Notes: generated by a model not told the origin, from the letters alone. DNA of 64,000 nt from Acinetobacter sichuanensis (GCF_003024515.2 NZ_PYIX02000001.1:62001-126000), one strand, 5' to 3'. Positions 10,001 to 19,041 are shown, numbered from the stretch's first letter. Made by a program: numbers and translations.

Positions 10001-10401
10001 GTCTAAAAATTGATGGTGAATTATCAACTAAAGAAAGTAATGTCAAGGAAAAAGAAGAGCCAGTGACGAAAGTGACAGCTTCAACAAAAGCCTCGACTAA
10101 AGATACTGAAGCTTATACAGTAAAAGCAGGTGAGTCGCTCAATGTCATTGCGAGTCGTACTGGTGTTTCAGTGCAGGAGTTGGCGGCATTGAATAACTTA
10201 AATGCACGTTCAGGTTTGCAACGTGGGCAAAGTATTCAAATTCCAAAAACTGTGACTGAATATAAAGTCAAAAGTGGTGATTCTTTAATTCGCTTAGCCA
10301 GTAAATATGGTATAGCAAGTAATGAACTCGCTGAAATGAATAATATTCAGCCAAATACACAGTTGCGTATTGGAACTGTCATTCGAGTACCAAACTTATA
10401 A
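7099..10401 (+). CDS. mltD: Membrane-bound lytic murein transglycosylase D with many LysM repeats
   Basis: 1100 residues. The N-terminus is a lipoprotein signal with lipobox LMTGC (Cys35), so the protein is anchored to the outer membrane facing the periplasm. The SLT/GH23 domain occupies roughly residues 115-270: catalytic Glu153 in PIIESSYDP, then AAGMWQF and ALAAYNAGPG. A Thr/Pro/Val-rich linker follows (about 350-580), then eight clear LysM modules starting near residues 584, 652, 726, 803, 854, 927, 1004 and 1053, plus one degenerate LysM near 290. MltD cleaves peptidoglycan glycan strands to anhydro-muropeptides. E. coli MltD is about 450 residues with two LysM, so this one is more than twice as long. 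yejA follows after 42 bp. Confidence 0.95.
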   Translation: MSKPTTIVWQSTTPVLFKLSFMTTALAAIGLMTGCSSSQTVSKPQTSKQTGMLDATSLDSLEDLLSATDMRAVEGDRLLILKHGDVWKRMSVGFKMNEDRWDPRIDAQRSWFAARQPYIDRLSARASRYLYHTVKEAERRGLPTELALLPIIESSYDPAATSSAAAAGMWQFIPSTGKIYGLRQSGLYDGRRDVVESTRAAYEFLGSLYNQFGSWELALAAYNAGPGRIQQAINRNEAAGLPTDYWSLRLPQETMNYVPRFLAVAQIVKNPQKYGVTLPPIANRPHFREVSVPAGVQLNQIAATTGLSRAELYALNPGHRGEVVDISSPMKILIPADLNPNIDTKLRGLQPNSGSYLASNTPTYVPAPTYVPANTGTPIAPTRTNPPVLSASNTTPQPVTPVTTTKPVTPSTVTTVRNTPQGASALAAFASDAVIPSAPRIPVAVTQASNVKPVTVEPPLSVQEREQIMAAVKTEDEKLTVKQVIDPQATQAEKDEVVKEIKAIAPQGTEIVDPYDGKIKLTAIQTSQSVAEQQGRENTVGFAYPKGVAETTAKTSEEAKLNQDKNFAKTDSEVVVVPPKGKRSTYTVLAGDTLAIIAMKNGVNWRDIAKWNQVDPSGTLFVGATLYLYDAKPQEAETPSSSVKKPDHTPATYVVKPNDSLTGVAEQFNLSVSQLASYNNLTTTSNLLVGQKLNLKDIGQEKLSALNKTLVHSDTSKPEAKIKTKPYVVKRGEYLKVIADRYALSVQELADLTPGLEVGNLFAGQKINVPLQEVQQSAEKLESKVVDQTKFNNVKAETQYKTESYRVKSGDTLSSIAVQSKMSLSELAALNNLSVSKGLLVGQTIKVPEGSTVPESYVVQSGDSLTTVANKYNLSLSQVADLNGLSTIAGLFVGQKLKLSGEPVQAAKTKQIEQPEIQSNERNVSKDIHIVKSGETIASVAKKYHLQVAFLTELNGLARNASLRAGQRLKIDGELSTKESNVKEKEEPVTKVTASTKASTKDTEAYTVKAGESLNVIASRTGVSVQELAALNNLNARSGLQRGQSIQIPKTVTEYKVKSGDSLIRLASKYGIASNELAEMNNIQPNTQLRIGTVIRVPNL

Positions 10402-10443
10402 TTGATCTGTAAGTTGATTTAAAAGTAAAAGGATAGACTCAAT

Positions 10444-12288
10444 ATGCTATTGAGCTTTGCGTATGCGAAACAGCTAGGGGCAGTAGGGGTTTTATGTTGG
10501 ATCGCAGGTGCATTATATGCAGCACCTCAAACAACCCCTTATATTGCAATTCATACCACTGCAAAGTACGCAAATGCTCAAGCAATGCCGTATGCTAATC
10601 CAGTTGCTCCCAAAGGCGGCATGATTAGTCAGGCAGGAAATGGAACATTTGATAATTTAAATGGCTTTAATGGCAAAGGAACGAGCGCTGAAGGTACAAA
10701 TTTTTTATTTGATACCTTGATGAGTTCATCACTCGATGAACCAAGTGTTATGTATCCTTTACTAGCAGAAAAAGTGACTTTTGATCCCGATAAAACCAAG
10801 TTTGTGATTTTTCATCTTAATCCCAAAGCGCGTTTTAGTAATGGCACACCTGTCACCGCAGAGGATGTTAAATTTACCTTTGATATTATTCAGAGTAAAG
10901 CCAACCCTGGCTTTCAAATGTATTTATCTGATTTAGAAAAAACAGAAGTATTGTCTAAATACCAAGTTAAAATGACGTTTAAATCAGATAATAATACAGA
11001 AATGCCTTTGATTTTGGCGTCTATTGCCATCTATTCCAAAGCAGACTGGAAAAATAAAGACTTTGCCAAAATTACTTTACAGCCAATTTTAGGTTCAGGA
11101 CCTTATTTGATTGATCGTATAGATGCAGGACGTAGCATTTCCTATAAACGTAATCCAAATTATTGGGCAAAAGATTTAGCTGTAAATAAAGGACGCTATA
11201 ATTTTGATCTTGTGAAATTTGTGTATTATCGTAATTTAGATATTGCTTTTGAAGGTTTTAAGTCGGGTCAATATACGTTTCATGAAGAAAAAATGTCTCG
11301 AAAGTGGACAACAGAATATAACTTTCCTGCGTTAAAAGCAGGTATGGTCACCAAATATATTTCTAAAACAGCAAACCCTGCACCGACACAAAGCTTTGTT
11401 TTTAATACGCGTAAAGCACCTTTTAACGATATTTATTTTCGTCAAGCATTAAGTTATGCCTATGATTTTGAATGGTTAAATAAAGCTTTATTTTATGGGC
11501 AATATATTCGTTTAAACAGCTATTTCCAAAATAGTGAGCTGGCAGCTACAGGTCTACCATCTCAGCAAGAATTACAGATGATTCAGCCTTACTTAGCGCG
11601 TTTGCATCCTTTACAACGTCAAGGCGTTTTGGCAAATTGGAAATATCCACCTTCCGATGCCAGTGGGTTTAACCGTAATAATTTACTCGTAGTGCGAACT
11701 TTGCTGTTAAAAGCAGGTTATCGTTATCAAAATGCGATGTTGGTAGACCCAAAAGGGCAGCCAATTCGTATCGAGTTTATGATATTTCAGGAAAGTTTAA
11801 ATCGAACCTTAATGCCTTTTGTGCGTAATCTTAAAAAACTTGGCATTCAGGTTTCTATTCGTCAGGTTGATGTTCCCCAATATATTGAGCGAATGCGCCG
11901 TTCAGATTTTCAAATGACCACCAATGTGATGCCTCAATCATTGACTCCAGGGAATGAACAAGCACAAATGTGGAGCAGTAAAGCAGCCGATGAAGTAGGA
12001 AATTATAACTATGCAGGGATTAAAAACCCTGTAATTGATGAAGCAATACAAGAAGTGATTCGTGCGCCAAATCGAGAGCAGTTAATCCTACGTACTAAAG
12101 TTTTAGATCGCTTATTGCGTTCAGGTTATTATCATATTTTGACTTATAGTAAAGACAGTGATTGGTATGCTTATTGGAGTATGTATCAACAACCAAAAGT
12201 GAAACCGCAATTATCACTGGGTTTGGACTACTGGTGGTCTGAGCCAAAACAAGCGCAAAAAATCAATCAATATTTGCGTAAACAATAA
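10444..12288 (+). CDS. yejA: Periplasmic oligopeptide-binding protein YejA
   Basis: 614-residue extracellular solute-binding protein family 5 (OppA/DppA type). A signal peptide ends near LYA-APQ at about residue 27. The body shows SBP family 5 features such as GxxPVTAEDVKFTFD and the SGPY/LNPKARFSNG stretches. It captures peptides for the permease encoded by the next genes; YejABEF imports microcin C in E. coli, and NppABCD is the Pseudomonas counterpart for peptidyl-nucleoside antibiotics. It lies in a same-strand run with mltD upstream and yejB 57 bp downstream. Confidence 0.88.
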   Translation: MLLSFAYAKQLGAVGVLCWIAGALYAAPQTTPYIAIHTTAKYANAQAMPYANPVAPKGGMISQAGNGTFDNLNGFNGKGTSAEGTNFLFDTLMSSSLDEPSVMYPLLAEKVTFDPDKTKFVIFHLNPKARFSNGTPVTAEDVKFTFDIIQSKANPGFQMYLSDLEKTEVLSKYQVKMTFKSDNNTEMPLILASIAIYSKADWKNKDFAKITLQPILGSGPYLIDRIDAGRSISYKRNPNYWAKDLAVNKGRYNFDLVKFVYYRNLDIAFEGFKSGQYTFHEEKMSRKWTTEYNFPALKAGMVTKYISKTANPAPTQSFVFNTRKAPFNDIYFRQALSYAYDFEWLNKALFYGQYIRLNSYFQNSELAATGLPSQQELQMIQPYLARLHPLQRQGVLANWKYPPSDASGFNRNNLLVVRTLLLKAGYRYQNAMLVDPKGQPIRIEFMIFQESLNRTLMPFVRNLKKLGIQVSIRQVDVPQYIERMRRSDFQMTTNVMPQSLTPGNEQAQMWSSKAADEVGNYNYAGIKNPVIDEAIQEVIRAPNREQLILRTKVLDRLLRSGYYHILTYSKDSDWYAYWSMYQQPKVKPQLSLGLDYWWSEPKQAQKINQYLRKQ

Positions 12289-12345
12289 TTTAGGCTGTAT
12301 TTGATTGAAAATAAAAGCCATGCGCTTACAAGGAATGTCACATCA

Positions 12346-13425
12346 ATGGGCACATACATTCTCAAACGACTTTTACTTATTATCCCGACATTATTTTTTA
12401 TTTTATTAATTAATTTTGTGGTGATTCAATTGGCACCAGGTGGTCCAGTAGAGCAAGCGATACAGCAAGCTGAAAGCTTTCAAGGGATGGGGAATGCACC
12501 TGCGGGAGCAGAGGTGGTATCCGCTTCAAATAATCCCAGTCAATACCAAGGTGCTCGTGGTTTGAGTGATGAAATGGTTGAAAAAATCAAAGCACAATAT
12601 GGTTTTGATAAATCTGCACCTGAACGATTTTGGATGATGCTCAAAGGTTATCTGCATTTTGATTTTGGTACCAGCTTTTTTAAAGATAAGCCTGTAACTC
12701 AATTATTATGGGAAAAAATGCCTGTGACGGTGTCTTTGGGCTTATGGAGTACTTTGCTGATTTATTTGGTTTCTATTCCATTAGGCATTAAAAAAGCCAA
12801 ACAGCACGGTATGATTTTTGACAAATCAACTTCTTTGTTGTTGGCGGTTGGCTATGCTGTTCCTTCCTTTGTATTTGCTGTTTTGTTGATTGTGTTTTTT
12901 GCAGGTGGCTCTTATTTTCAGTGGTTTCCACTACAAGGCTTGGTCTCGGATGATTTTCATAGTTTAAGTGTATTGGGCAAAATTAAAGATTACTTTTGGC
13001 ATATGACCTTACCTTTGATTGCGATTGTATTGGGTGGTTTTGCTGGTTTGACCTATCTCACTAAATATTCATTTATGGAAGAGTTAAATAAACAATATGT
13101 TCTGGCTGCACGTGCCAAAGGTTTAAATGAAAATCGAGTGCTCTATGGGCATGTTTTTCGTAATGCCATGCTGATTGTGATCGCGGGTTTACCTGAAGCT
13201 TTGGTGGGTATTTTCTTTGTTGGAAATCTATTTATTGAAATTATTTTTAATTTAGATGGGTTAGGTTTACTCGGCTTTGAGGCAATTACTCAGCGAGATT
13301 ATCCTGTGATTTTTGGTACATTATTTTTATTTACGCTGTTAGGGCTTGTATTACGTTTGATTAGTGATGTGTTGTATCAAATTATTGACCCTCGTATCGA
13401 CTTTGAATCAAGAGGAGCAAAATAA
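12346..13425 (+). CDS. yejB: Peptide ABC transporter permease YejB
   Basis: 359 residues from ATG 12346 (MGTYILKRLLLIIPTLFF), which has an AAGGA site 11 nt upstream; a TTG 15 codons earlier is a poorer start. It is a DppB/OppB-type inner-membrane permease with an N-terminal helix, a periplasmic segment with a YejB-like insert (about residues 45-75), then five further helices. The EAA loop is visible around LAARAKGLNENRVLYGHVFRNA. Its stop overlaps the yejE start by one base (TAATG), so translation is coupled. Confidence 0.93.
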   Translation: MGTYILKRLLLIIPTLFFILLINFVVIQLAPGGPVEQAIQQAESFQGMGNAPAGAEVVSASNNPSQYQGARGLSDEMVEKIKAQYGFDKSAPERFWMMLKGYLHFDFGTSFFKDKPVTQLLWEKMPVTVSLGLWSTLLIYLVSIPLGIKKAKQHGMIFDKSTSLLLAVGYAVPSFVFAVLLIVFFAGGSYFQWFPLQGLVSDDFHSLSVLGKIKDYFWHMTLPLIAIVLGGFAGLTYLTKYSFMEELNKQYVLAARAKGLNENRVLYGHVFRNAMLIVIAGLPEALVGIFFVGNLFIEIIFNLDGLGLLGFEAITQRDYPVIFGTLFLFTLLGLVLRLISDVLYQIIDPRIDFESRGAK

Positions 13426-14438
13426 TGTCTCCATTGATGCAAGCAAGATTTAAAAAATTTAAAAAAAATCGTTTAGGCTTTAGTTGTTTTATTCTATTTG
13501 CGCTTATTTTTATTTTATCTTTAGGTGCCGAATTTATTGCCAATGATAAGCCTTTATTGGTCAAATATGATCAGCATTATTATGCGCCTGTATTAAAAAC
13601 TTATTCTGAAACGACATTTGGTGGTGTTTTTGAGAGTGAAGCAGACTATCGTGATCCTGCTGTGCAACAGTTAATTGATGCTAAGGGTTGGGCGATCTGG
13701 CCGATCTTACGTTATTCCTATCAAACACCAAATTTAGACTTGGCTGTGCCTCTACCTTCACCACCGACTGCACAAAATTGGTTAGGTACAGATGATCAAG
13801 GACGTGATGTCGTTGCACGAATTTTGTATGGTTTAAGGATTTCTTTGTTATTTGGTTTAGCTTTAACGTTATTTGCTTCAGTGATTGGTATTTTTATCGG
13901 CGCAATACAAGGTTATTACGGTGGTTGGGTTGACTTAATTGGTCAGCGCATATTGGAAGTGTGGGGTGGTTTGCCAACACTCTTTATGATTATGATTTTA
14001 GTGAGTTTATTTACACCAAGCGTATATTGGCTATTTTTGATTATGTTGGTTTTTGGTTGGCCAGCGTTGGTTGGCTTAGTACGTGCTGAGTTTTTACGCG
14101 CACGAAACTTAGACTATGTTCGTGCTGCACGTTCTTTAGGTGTGCGTGATGGGACGATTATGTTTAGGCATATTTTACCTAATGCGATGAGTTCAAGTTT
14201 ATCGCAGCTTCCTTTTATGTTGACCGCAAATATTACAGCATTAACTGCATTAGATTTTTTAGGTTATGGTTTACCACCGGATGCAGCATCTTTGGGTGAG
14301 TTGTTGTTACAAGGCAAGAATAACTTAAATGCGCCATGGTTGGCTTTATCGGGCTTTTTTACATTGGCTTTGGTTTTATCTTTGTTGATTTATATTGGGG
14401 AGGCGACACGTGATGCATTCGATCCAAGACGTCAATAA
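13425..14438 (+). CDS. yejE: Peptide ABC transporter permease YejE
   Basis: 337-residue DppC/OppC-type permease. An N-terminal helix (residues 20-40) is followed by a periplasmic region with NWLGTDDQGRDVVARILYG, the classic signature of this family, then a BPD-type transmembrane core with the EAA loop VRAARSLGVRDGTIMFRHILPNA. It pairs with YejB to form the channel. The start is directly preceded by AGAGGAG and overlaps the yejB stop. The yejF start lies 26 bp inside its 3' end. Confidence 0.93.
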   Translation: MSPLMQARFKKFKKNRLGFSCFILFALIFILSLGAEFIANDKPLLVKYDQHYYAPVLKTYSETTFGGVFESEADYRDPAVQQLIDAKGWAIWPILRYSYQTPNLDLAVPLPSPPTAQNWLGTDDQGRDVVARILYGLRISLLFGLALTLFASVIGIFIGAIQGYYGGWVDLIGQRILEVWGGLPTLFMIMILVSLFTPSVYWLFLIMLVFGWPALVGLVRAEFLRARNLDYVRAARSLGVRDGTIMFRHILPNAMSSSLSQLPFMLTANITALTALDFLGYGLPPDAASLGELLLQGKNNLNAPWLALSGFFTLALVLSLLIYIGEATRDAFDPRRQ

Positions 14439-16011
14439 AGACGCAAAATTAGTATTGTCTGTGCGGCATTTAAGTATTCAAAATCAACAACATGATTTGG
14501 TGCAAAATTTAAACTTAGATTTACATGCAGGAGAAACGATTGCCATTGTGGGGGAAAGTGGTTCAGGTAAATCTATCAGCAGTCTAGCAATGCTAGGTCT
14601 ATTGCCTGAACACTTAAAAGTTACAGGTGAAGCCAATTTAAATGGGCAAAATTTATTACAAATGAATGAGACACAGTTACGTCAAATTCGTGGTAAAAAA
14701 ATTGCGATGATTTTTCAAGAACCTATGACGGCTTTAAATCCATTACATCGGGTTGAAAAAATTATTGGTGAGCCTTTGTTGTTAGAGGGTATGCCTAAAA
14801 ATAAAGTGCGTAAACGTGTGATTGATTTACTCACAGATGTGGGCATTCCTGAACCTGAAGAAAAGTTAAGTCGTTATCCTCATGAGTTATCAGGTGGGCA
14901 AAGACAGCGTGTGATGATTGCAGCAGCTTTGGCATTAGAGCCTGAAATTATTATTGCAGATGAGCCAACTACAGCTTTAGATGTGACTTTGCAAGCGCAG
15001 GTGTTAAATTTATTACAGCTATTGATTGTAAATCATGGCATGGCAATGATTTTAATCAGTCACGATTTAAATTTAGTGAAACGTTATGCCAATCAAGTCA
15101 TTGTAATGAATAAAGGTCGAGTTGAAGAAAAAGGTGCGGTGAGGGACATTTTTAATACACCTAAGGCGGACTATACGAAGCATTTACTTGATCATGATTT
15201 TGGTATTGCAAATCCTGTACCACGACAAGACCCTTCTGCATTGGTGTTGTCCTTACATCATGTTGGTGTCAAATTCCCCATCAAACAAGGCTTGCTAAAT
15301 CGGGTAAAAGACTATTTTGTTGCTGTTGAACCTTTAGAATTGAGATTACATCAAGCAGAGTCAATCGGAATTGTGGGGGAGAGTGGTTCAGGTAAAACGT
15401 CTTTGGCTTTGGCTGTAGCACGTTTGATTGACAGTGATGGCTTAATCGTCTTATTAAATCAAGATTTAAATAGGCTCAAAGAGTCAAAATTGCGTCCATT
15501 ACGTGCTGAATTTCAAATGGTTTTTCAAGATCCATTCAGTAGTTTAAATCCACGTATGACGGTAGAACAAATTATTGGTGAAGGCTTGGCTTTGAAAAAA
15601 CTCAAAGCAGATGAAATTCAAAAACACATTACAGAAGCTTTGTTAAAAGTTGAGCTTCCTGCTGAATTTATATCACGTTATCCACATGAATTATCGGGTG
15701 GGCAACGCCAACGTGTTGCATTAGCACGTGCTTTGGTTTTACGTCCAAAATTAATTATTTTTGATGAGCCAACATCGGCTTTAGACCGTACTACACAGCG
15801 AGCTATTGTGAAGTTATTACGTCAGTTGCAAGCAGAGTTTCAAATCAGCTATTTATTTATTAGTCATGATTTACAGGTTGTCAAAGCATTGTGTCAAAAA
15901 GTTTTAGTATTGCGTCATGCTAAAGTCATAGAGTTTCAGGATACTGAATCTTTATTTAAAAACCCTAAAACTGACTATACTAAGCAATTGATTTCAGCGA
16001 GTCAGTATTAA
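14413..16011 (+). CDS. yejF: Peptide ABC transporter double ATPase YejF
   Basis: About 532 residues containing two fused ABC ATPase domains. Each has Walker A (GESGSGKS and GESGSGKT), an LSGGQRQRV signature and a Walker B (IIADEPTTALD and IIFDEPTSALD), with H-loops in LISHDLN and FISHDLQ. Start chosen at ATG 14413 because a GGGGAGG site lies about 10 nt upstream; this gives a 26-bp overlap with yejE. The protein energises uptake by the YejBE channel. No hairpin terminator is obvious behind it. Confidence 0.93.
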   Translation: MHSIQDVNKDAKLVLSVRHLSIQNQQHDLVQNLNLDLHAGETIAIVGESGSGKSISSLAMLGLLPEHLKVTGEANLNGQNLLQMNETQLRQIRGKKIAMIFQEPMTALNPLHRVEKIIGEPLLLEGMPKNKVRKRVIDLLTDVGIPEPEEKLSRYPHELSGGQRQRVMIAAALALEPEIIIADEPTTALDVTLQAQVLNLLQLLIVNHGMAMILISHDLNLVKRYANQVIVMNKGRVEEKGAVRDIFNTPKADYTKHLLDHDFGIANPVPRQDPSALVLSLHHVGVKFPIKQGLLNRVKDYFVAVEPLELRLHQAESIGIVGESGSGKTSLALAVARLIDSDGLIVLLNQDLNRLKESKLRPLRAEFQMVFQDPFSSLNPRMTVEQIIGEGLALKKLKADEIQKHITEALLKVELPAEFISRYPHELSGGQRQRVALARALVLRPKLIIFDEPTSALDRTTQRAIVKLLRQLQAEFQISYLFISHDLQVVKALCQKVLVLRHAKVIEFQDTESLFKNPKTDYTKQLISASQY

Positions 16012-16129
16012 AATAGCGCAGCGTTTAAGTTTGGCATGCAATTTTGACATGAGATATTGTCAGATTTTGCTTGACCATTTTTTTAAATAATTTAGAGTAA
16101 ATATTCTAAAAATAGATTAGAGATGCACC

Positions 16130-17374
16130 ATGAGCCATATTGCACAATCATTTAAAATACGAAATACCACCTTTAAAAATCGCATTATTAAAGGTGCAAT
16201 GAGCGAAGCATTAGCAAACCATGCAGGTCAACCGAATAAATTACATTTAGGTTTATATGATGCATGGGGTAAGGGTGGTTTAGGCTGTGCGATCACAGGT
16301 AATGTCATGGTGGATTTTCGTGCCAAAAACGAACCAGGCGTGGTTGTGGTTGAAACAGAGCGTGATCTAGAAAAACTCACAGCATGGGCAAATGTCGGTA
16401 AAAAGCATGACATGGTACAACTGATTCAGTTGTCACATCCGGGACGTCAATGCCCACGTGGTTTAAATAAAGAAACCGTTGCACCTTCTGCAGTGGCATT
16501 CAGCCCAACGTTGGCAACGACATTTGGTACGCCACGTGCTTTGGAAGAAGCTGAGATTTTGGATATTATCCAGCGTTTTGCTGAATCTGCACGAATTTGT
16601 GAAAAGGCGGGTTTTGAAGGTGTGCAACTGCATGGCGCACATGGTTATTTGATTAGTCAGTTTTTATCGCCATTGACCAATAAGCGTCAGGATCAATGGG
16701 GTGGTTCTATTGAAAACCGTTCACGTTTTTTATTGGAAATTTATAAGGCAGTTCGTGCTAAAACTTCAGAAAATTTCATTGTTTCCGTTAAATTAAATTC
16801 GGCAGATTTCCAACGTGGCGGTATTACTGAAGAAGAAGTGATTCATGTCTTTAAAGCTATTGATGCGGCAGGCATTGACTTAATTGAAGTATCAGGCGGA
16901 ACCTATGAAGCGCCTGCGATGGCGGGTGCCAAGGCGGATAAACGGAAGGCGAGTACCATTGCCCGTGAAGCATATTTCCTCGATTTTGCAGAAAAAATTC
17001 GTAAAGAAGTCAAATGCCAACTGATGGTGACGGGTGGTTTCCGTACTGCGCAAGGTATGAATGCGGCTTTGGACAGTGGTGCATGTGAATTTATCGGGAT
17101 TGCCCGTCCTTTGGCGGTAGAAACAGATGTCAGCAACAGTTTGATTGCTGGGCGTGATGTACGCTATGCCGTGGAGCAAATTAAAACGGGTATTCCATTT
17201 GTTGATAAAATGGCAATCATGGAAATTCTGTGGTATGCAGCGCAGTTTAAGGCGATTGGTGAAGGCAAACAGCCAAATCCTAAATTATCACCATTAAAAG
17301 TCTTCTTGAACTACGCCAAAAATAATGTCAAAGCTGTGATTCAAGGGCGAGTGAATTCACGTAAATCAGCTTAA
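16130..17374 (+). CDS. NADH:flavin oxidoreductase, old yellow enzyme family
   Basis: 414-residue FMN-binding TIM-barrel reductase. The family stretches are clear: FKNRIIKGAMSE at the first strand, QLSHPGRQ, the substrate-side HGAHGYLISQFLSPLTNKR, WGGSIENRSRF, and the C-terminal phosphate-binding VTGGFR and IGIARPL. It reduces activated alkenes or related substrates with NAD(P)H; the substrate cannot be told from sequence. It has its own upstream region (16012-16129). Its stop overlaps the convergent GST gene by four bases. Confidence 0.88.
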   Translation: MSHIAQSFKIRNTTFKNRIIKGAMSEALANHAGQPNKLHLGLYDAWGKGGLGCAITGNVMVDFRAKNEPGVVVVETERDLEKLTAWANVGKKHDMVQLIQLSHPGRQCPRGLNKETVAPSAVAFSPTLATTFGTPRALEEAEILDIIQRFAESARICEKAGFEGVQLHGAHGYLISQFLSPLTNKRQDQWGGSIENRSRFLLEIYKAVRAKTSENFIVSVKLNSADFQRGGITEEEVIHVFKAIDAAGIDLIEVSGGTYEAPAMAGAKADKRKASTIAREAYFLDFAEKIRKEVKCQLMVTGGFRTAQGMNAALDSGACEFIGIARPLAVETDVSNSLIAGRDVRYAVEQIKTGIPFVDKMAIMEILWYAAQFKAIGEGKQPNPKLSPLKVFLNYAKNNVKAVIQGRVNSRKSA

Positions 17375-18072
17375 TGGGCTTTATTCCAATATAATTGAAA
17401 ATGCTCGGCAGACCATTGTCCTTTCGCTTTTGCACGCTGAAAGGCGGGTCTGCTTTCTATTTGTCTCAGATAGGCATTGATATGCACGTAGTTTTGAAAT
17501 GTCTGATCCAGTTGTGTACAGGCAAATAAGGGAAACCACAATAAAATATCAGCAGCCGAAAAGCGTTCTCCTGCGATCCATGGATTAAGTTTAAGTTGTA
17601 GCTCAATCTGCTGCATGTGTTGTTGTAGTGCGTTATTTAAATAGCCCTGATCAAAACCATATTTAAATACTTTGGCAATAAAACGAATTGGAAATGGCGT
17701 ATGTTGCACGATTTGTGCAAAAATTTGTTTGAGTGCCACATTTGGCATAAAAGAAGCATCTGCACAATTTTTCCAATAATAAAAATCAGCAAGTTGCTTA
17801 TTTTCCATCATATGATGTGTGGCGAGCTGTGTAGATTGCTGGCAAAGAAAATCCACAATGGCAGTGGTCTCTGCCAATACCAAGGCGGATTGCGCAGGCG
17901 GAGCATACACCAAAGTTGGAAATTTTTTAAAGGGATGAGGGTGTTTAGGGTGGTCTTGTTCTTGTAGATGTTCTGTAAAGGTCAAGAGTTCATAGTCAAG
18001 ATTTAATTCTTCACATAACCAAACGATGCGTTGCGAGCGCGAGTTTTGTAGATGATATAAAGTGATGTGCAT
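17371..18072 (-). CDS. Glutathione S-transferase family protein
   Basis: About 233 residues with an N-terminal thioredoxin-like domain (MHITLYHLQNSRSQRIVWLCEEL) and a helical C-terminal domain containing the AGERFSAADILLWFPL motif typical of GSTs. The serine in NSRS is a likely glutathione-contacting residue. Start placed at ATG 18072, where the beta strand begins; an in-frame ATG 12 codons upstream (18108) cannot be excluded because neither has a strong ribosome binding site. It converges with the OYE gene. Substrate unknown. Confidence 0.85.
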   Translation of the reverse strand: MHITLYHLQNSRSQRIVWLCEELNLDYELLTFTEHLQEQDHPKHPHPFKKFPTLVYAPPAQSALVLAETTAIVDFLCQQSTQLATHHMMENKQLADFYYWKNCADASFMPNVALKQIFAQIVQHTPFPIRFIAKVFKYGFDQGYLNNALQQHMQQIELQLKLNPWIAGERFSAADILLWFPLFACTQLDQTFQNYVHINAYLRQIESRPAFQRAKAKGQWSAEHFQLYWNKAH

Positions 18073-18157
18073 TTGATTGCTACTTTTTAAAATAATGCTT
18101 GATGTCAAATTGCGAAACGCAAAGTGATTTTAAAAATAATATGAGTAAATTGAAGTG

Positions 18158-18754
18158 ATGTCTCGATTAATTAATACAATATTTTATCTGATTTTAATGC
18201 TCAGTTGCAGCGCTGTATACGCAATACCATTACAGACTGGCGATTTGATTTTTCAGACCTCGAAGTCTGCACAGAGTCAGGTGATCCAACTGGCAACGCA
18301 TTCACCTTATAGTCATATGGGAATGTTGGTGAATAAAAATGGTCGATTATGGGTCTTGGAAGCAATCCAACCTGTTCAATACACACCATTTGAGGCATGG
18401 ATAAGGCGTGGTGTGGATCAAAAATATGTCGTAAAGCGTTTGATTCAAAGTCTAAACTCAAAACAACAAAATGCTTTAATCAAAAATGAAGAACAGTATT
18501 TAAATAAACCTTATGATATTTATTTTGAATGGGATGATCGTGCGATTTACTGTTCTGAAATTGTGTGGAAAGCCTATAAAAATGCTTTGGCAATAGAATT
18601 AACGCCTTTACAACAATTAAAGAATTTTGATTTAACTAACAGTAAAGTTAAAGCTTTAATGAAGCAGCGCTATGGTGAACATATTCCATTGCAAGAAAAA
18701 GTGATTAGCCCTAAAGCACTGTTTGATTCTCGATATTTAAAAAACAGTTTATAG
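18158..18754 (+). CDS. YiiX/YebB-like permuted NlpC/P60 cysteine hydrolase
   Basis: 198 residues. A signal peptide (hydrophobic core LILMLSCSAVYA) predicts export to the periplasm. The mature part has LQTGDLIFQ, then HSPYSHMGMLV with the likely catalytic His, then YCSEIVWKAY with the catalytic Cys, the reversed H-then-C order of the permuted papain-like YiiX/YebB family. Such enzymes act on amide or lipid bonds; the substrate here is unknown. ATG 18158 is preferred to the GTG one codon earlier. A strong terminator follows 12 bp after the stop. Confidence 0.82.
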   Translation: MSRLINTIFYLILMLSCSAVYAIPLQTGDLIFQTSKSAQSQVIQLATHSPYSHMGMLVNKNGRLWVLEAIQPVQYTPFEAWIRRGVDQKYVVKRLIQSLNSKQQNALIKNEEQYLNKPYDIYFEWDDRAIYCSEIVWKAYKNALAIELTPLQQLKNFDLTNSKVKALMKQRYGEHIPLQEKVISPKALFDSRYLKNSL

Positions 18755-18766
18755 TCGATAGGCATA

Positions 18767-18798
18767 AAAAAACCTGAGTCATGATGCTCAGGTTTTTT
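18767..18798. terminator. Bidirectional terminator between the YiiX-like gene and tRNA-Glu
   Basis: Perfect 12-bp stem: AAAAAACCTGAG (18767-18778) pairs with CTCAGGTTTTTT (18787-18798) around an 8-nt loop. It serves the plus-strand hydrolase gene and the minus-strand tRNA-Glu pair. Confidence 0.92.
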
Positions 18799-18824
18799 AT
18801 AAGAATGTAAAACATTCTAGAATG

Positions 18825-18900
18825 TGGCGACCCTACGGGGATTCGAACCCCGGTTACCGCCGTGAAAGGGCGATGTCCTAGGCCTCTAGACGATAGGGTC
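18825..18900 (-). tRNA. tRNA-Glu (UUC), copy 1
   Basis: A 76-nt cloverleaf with encoded CCA. The acceptor GACCCTA pairs with TAGGGTC, the T-arm contains GGTTCGAATCC, and the anticodon loop CTTTCAC gives UUC at 18864-18866. It is identical to the copies at 18949-19024 and 21801-21876. It lies 48 bp downstream of copy 2 and is probably cotranscribed with it. Confidence 0.97.
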
Positions 18901-18948
18901 AATAAAATGAGGCATACCTTTGAATTTAGAAACTAAACCATAAATTAA

Positions 18949-19024
18949 TGGCGACCCTACGGGGATTCGAACCCCGGTTACCGCCGTGAAAGGGCGATGT
19001 CCTAGGCCTCTAGACGATAGGGTC
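18949..19024 (-). tRNA. tRNA-Glu (UUC), copy 2
   Basis: Identical 76-nt tRNA-Glu with encoded CCA and anticodon UUC. It is first of a tandem pair read from the promoter at 19042-19070. Confidence 0.97.
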
Positions 19025-19041
19025 GTTTCAGAGGTGGGCGT

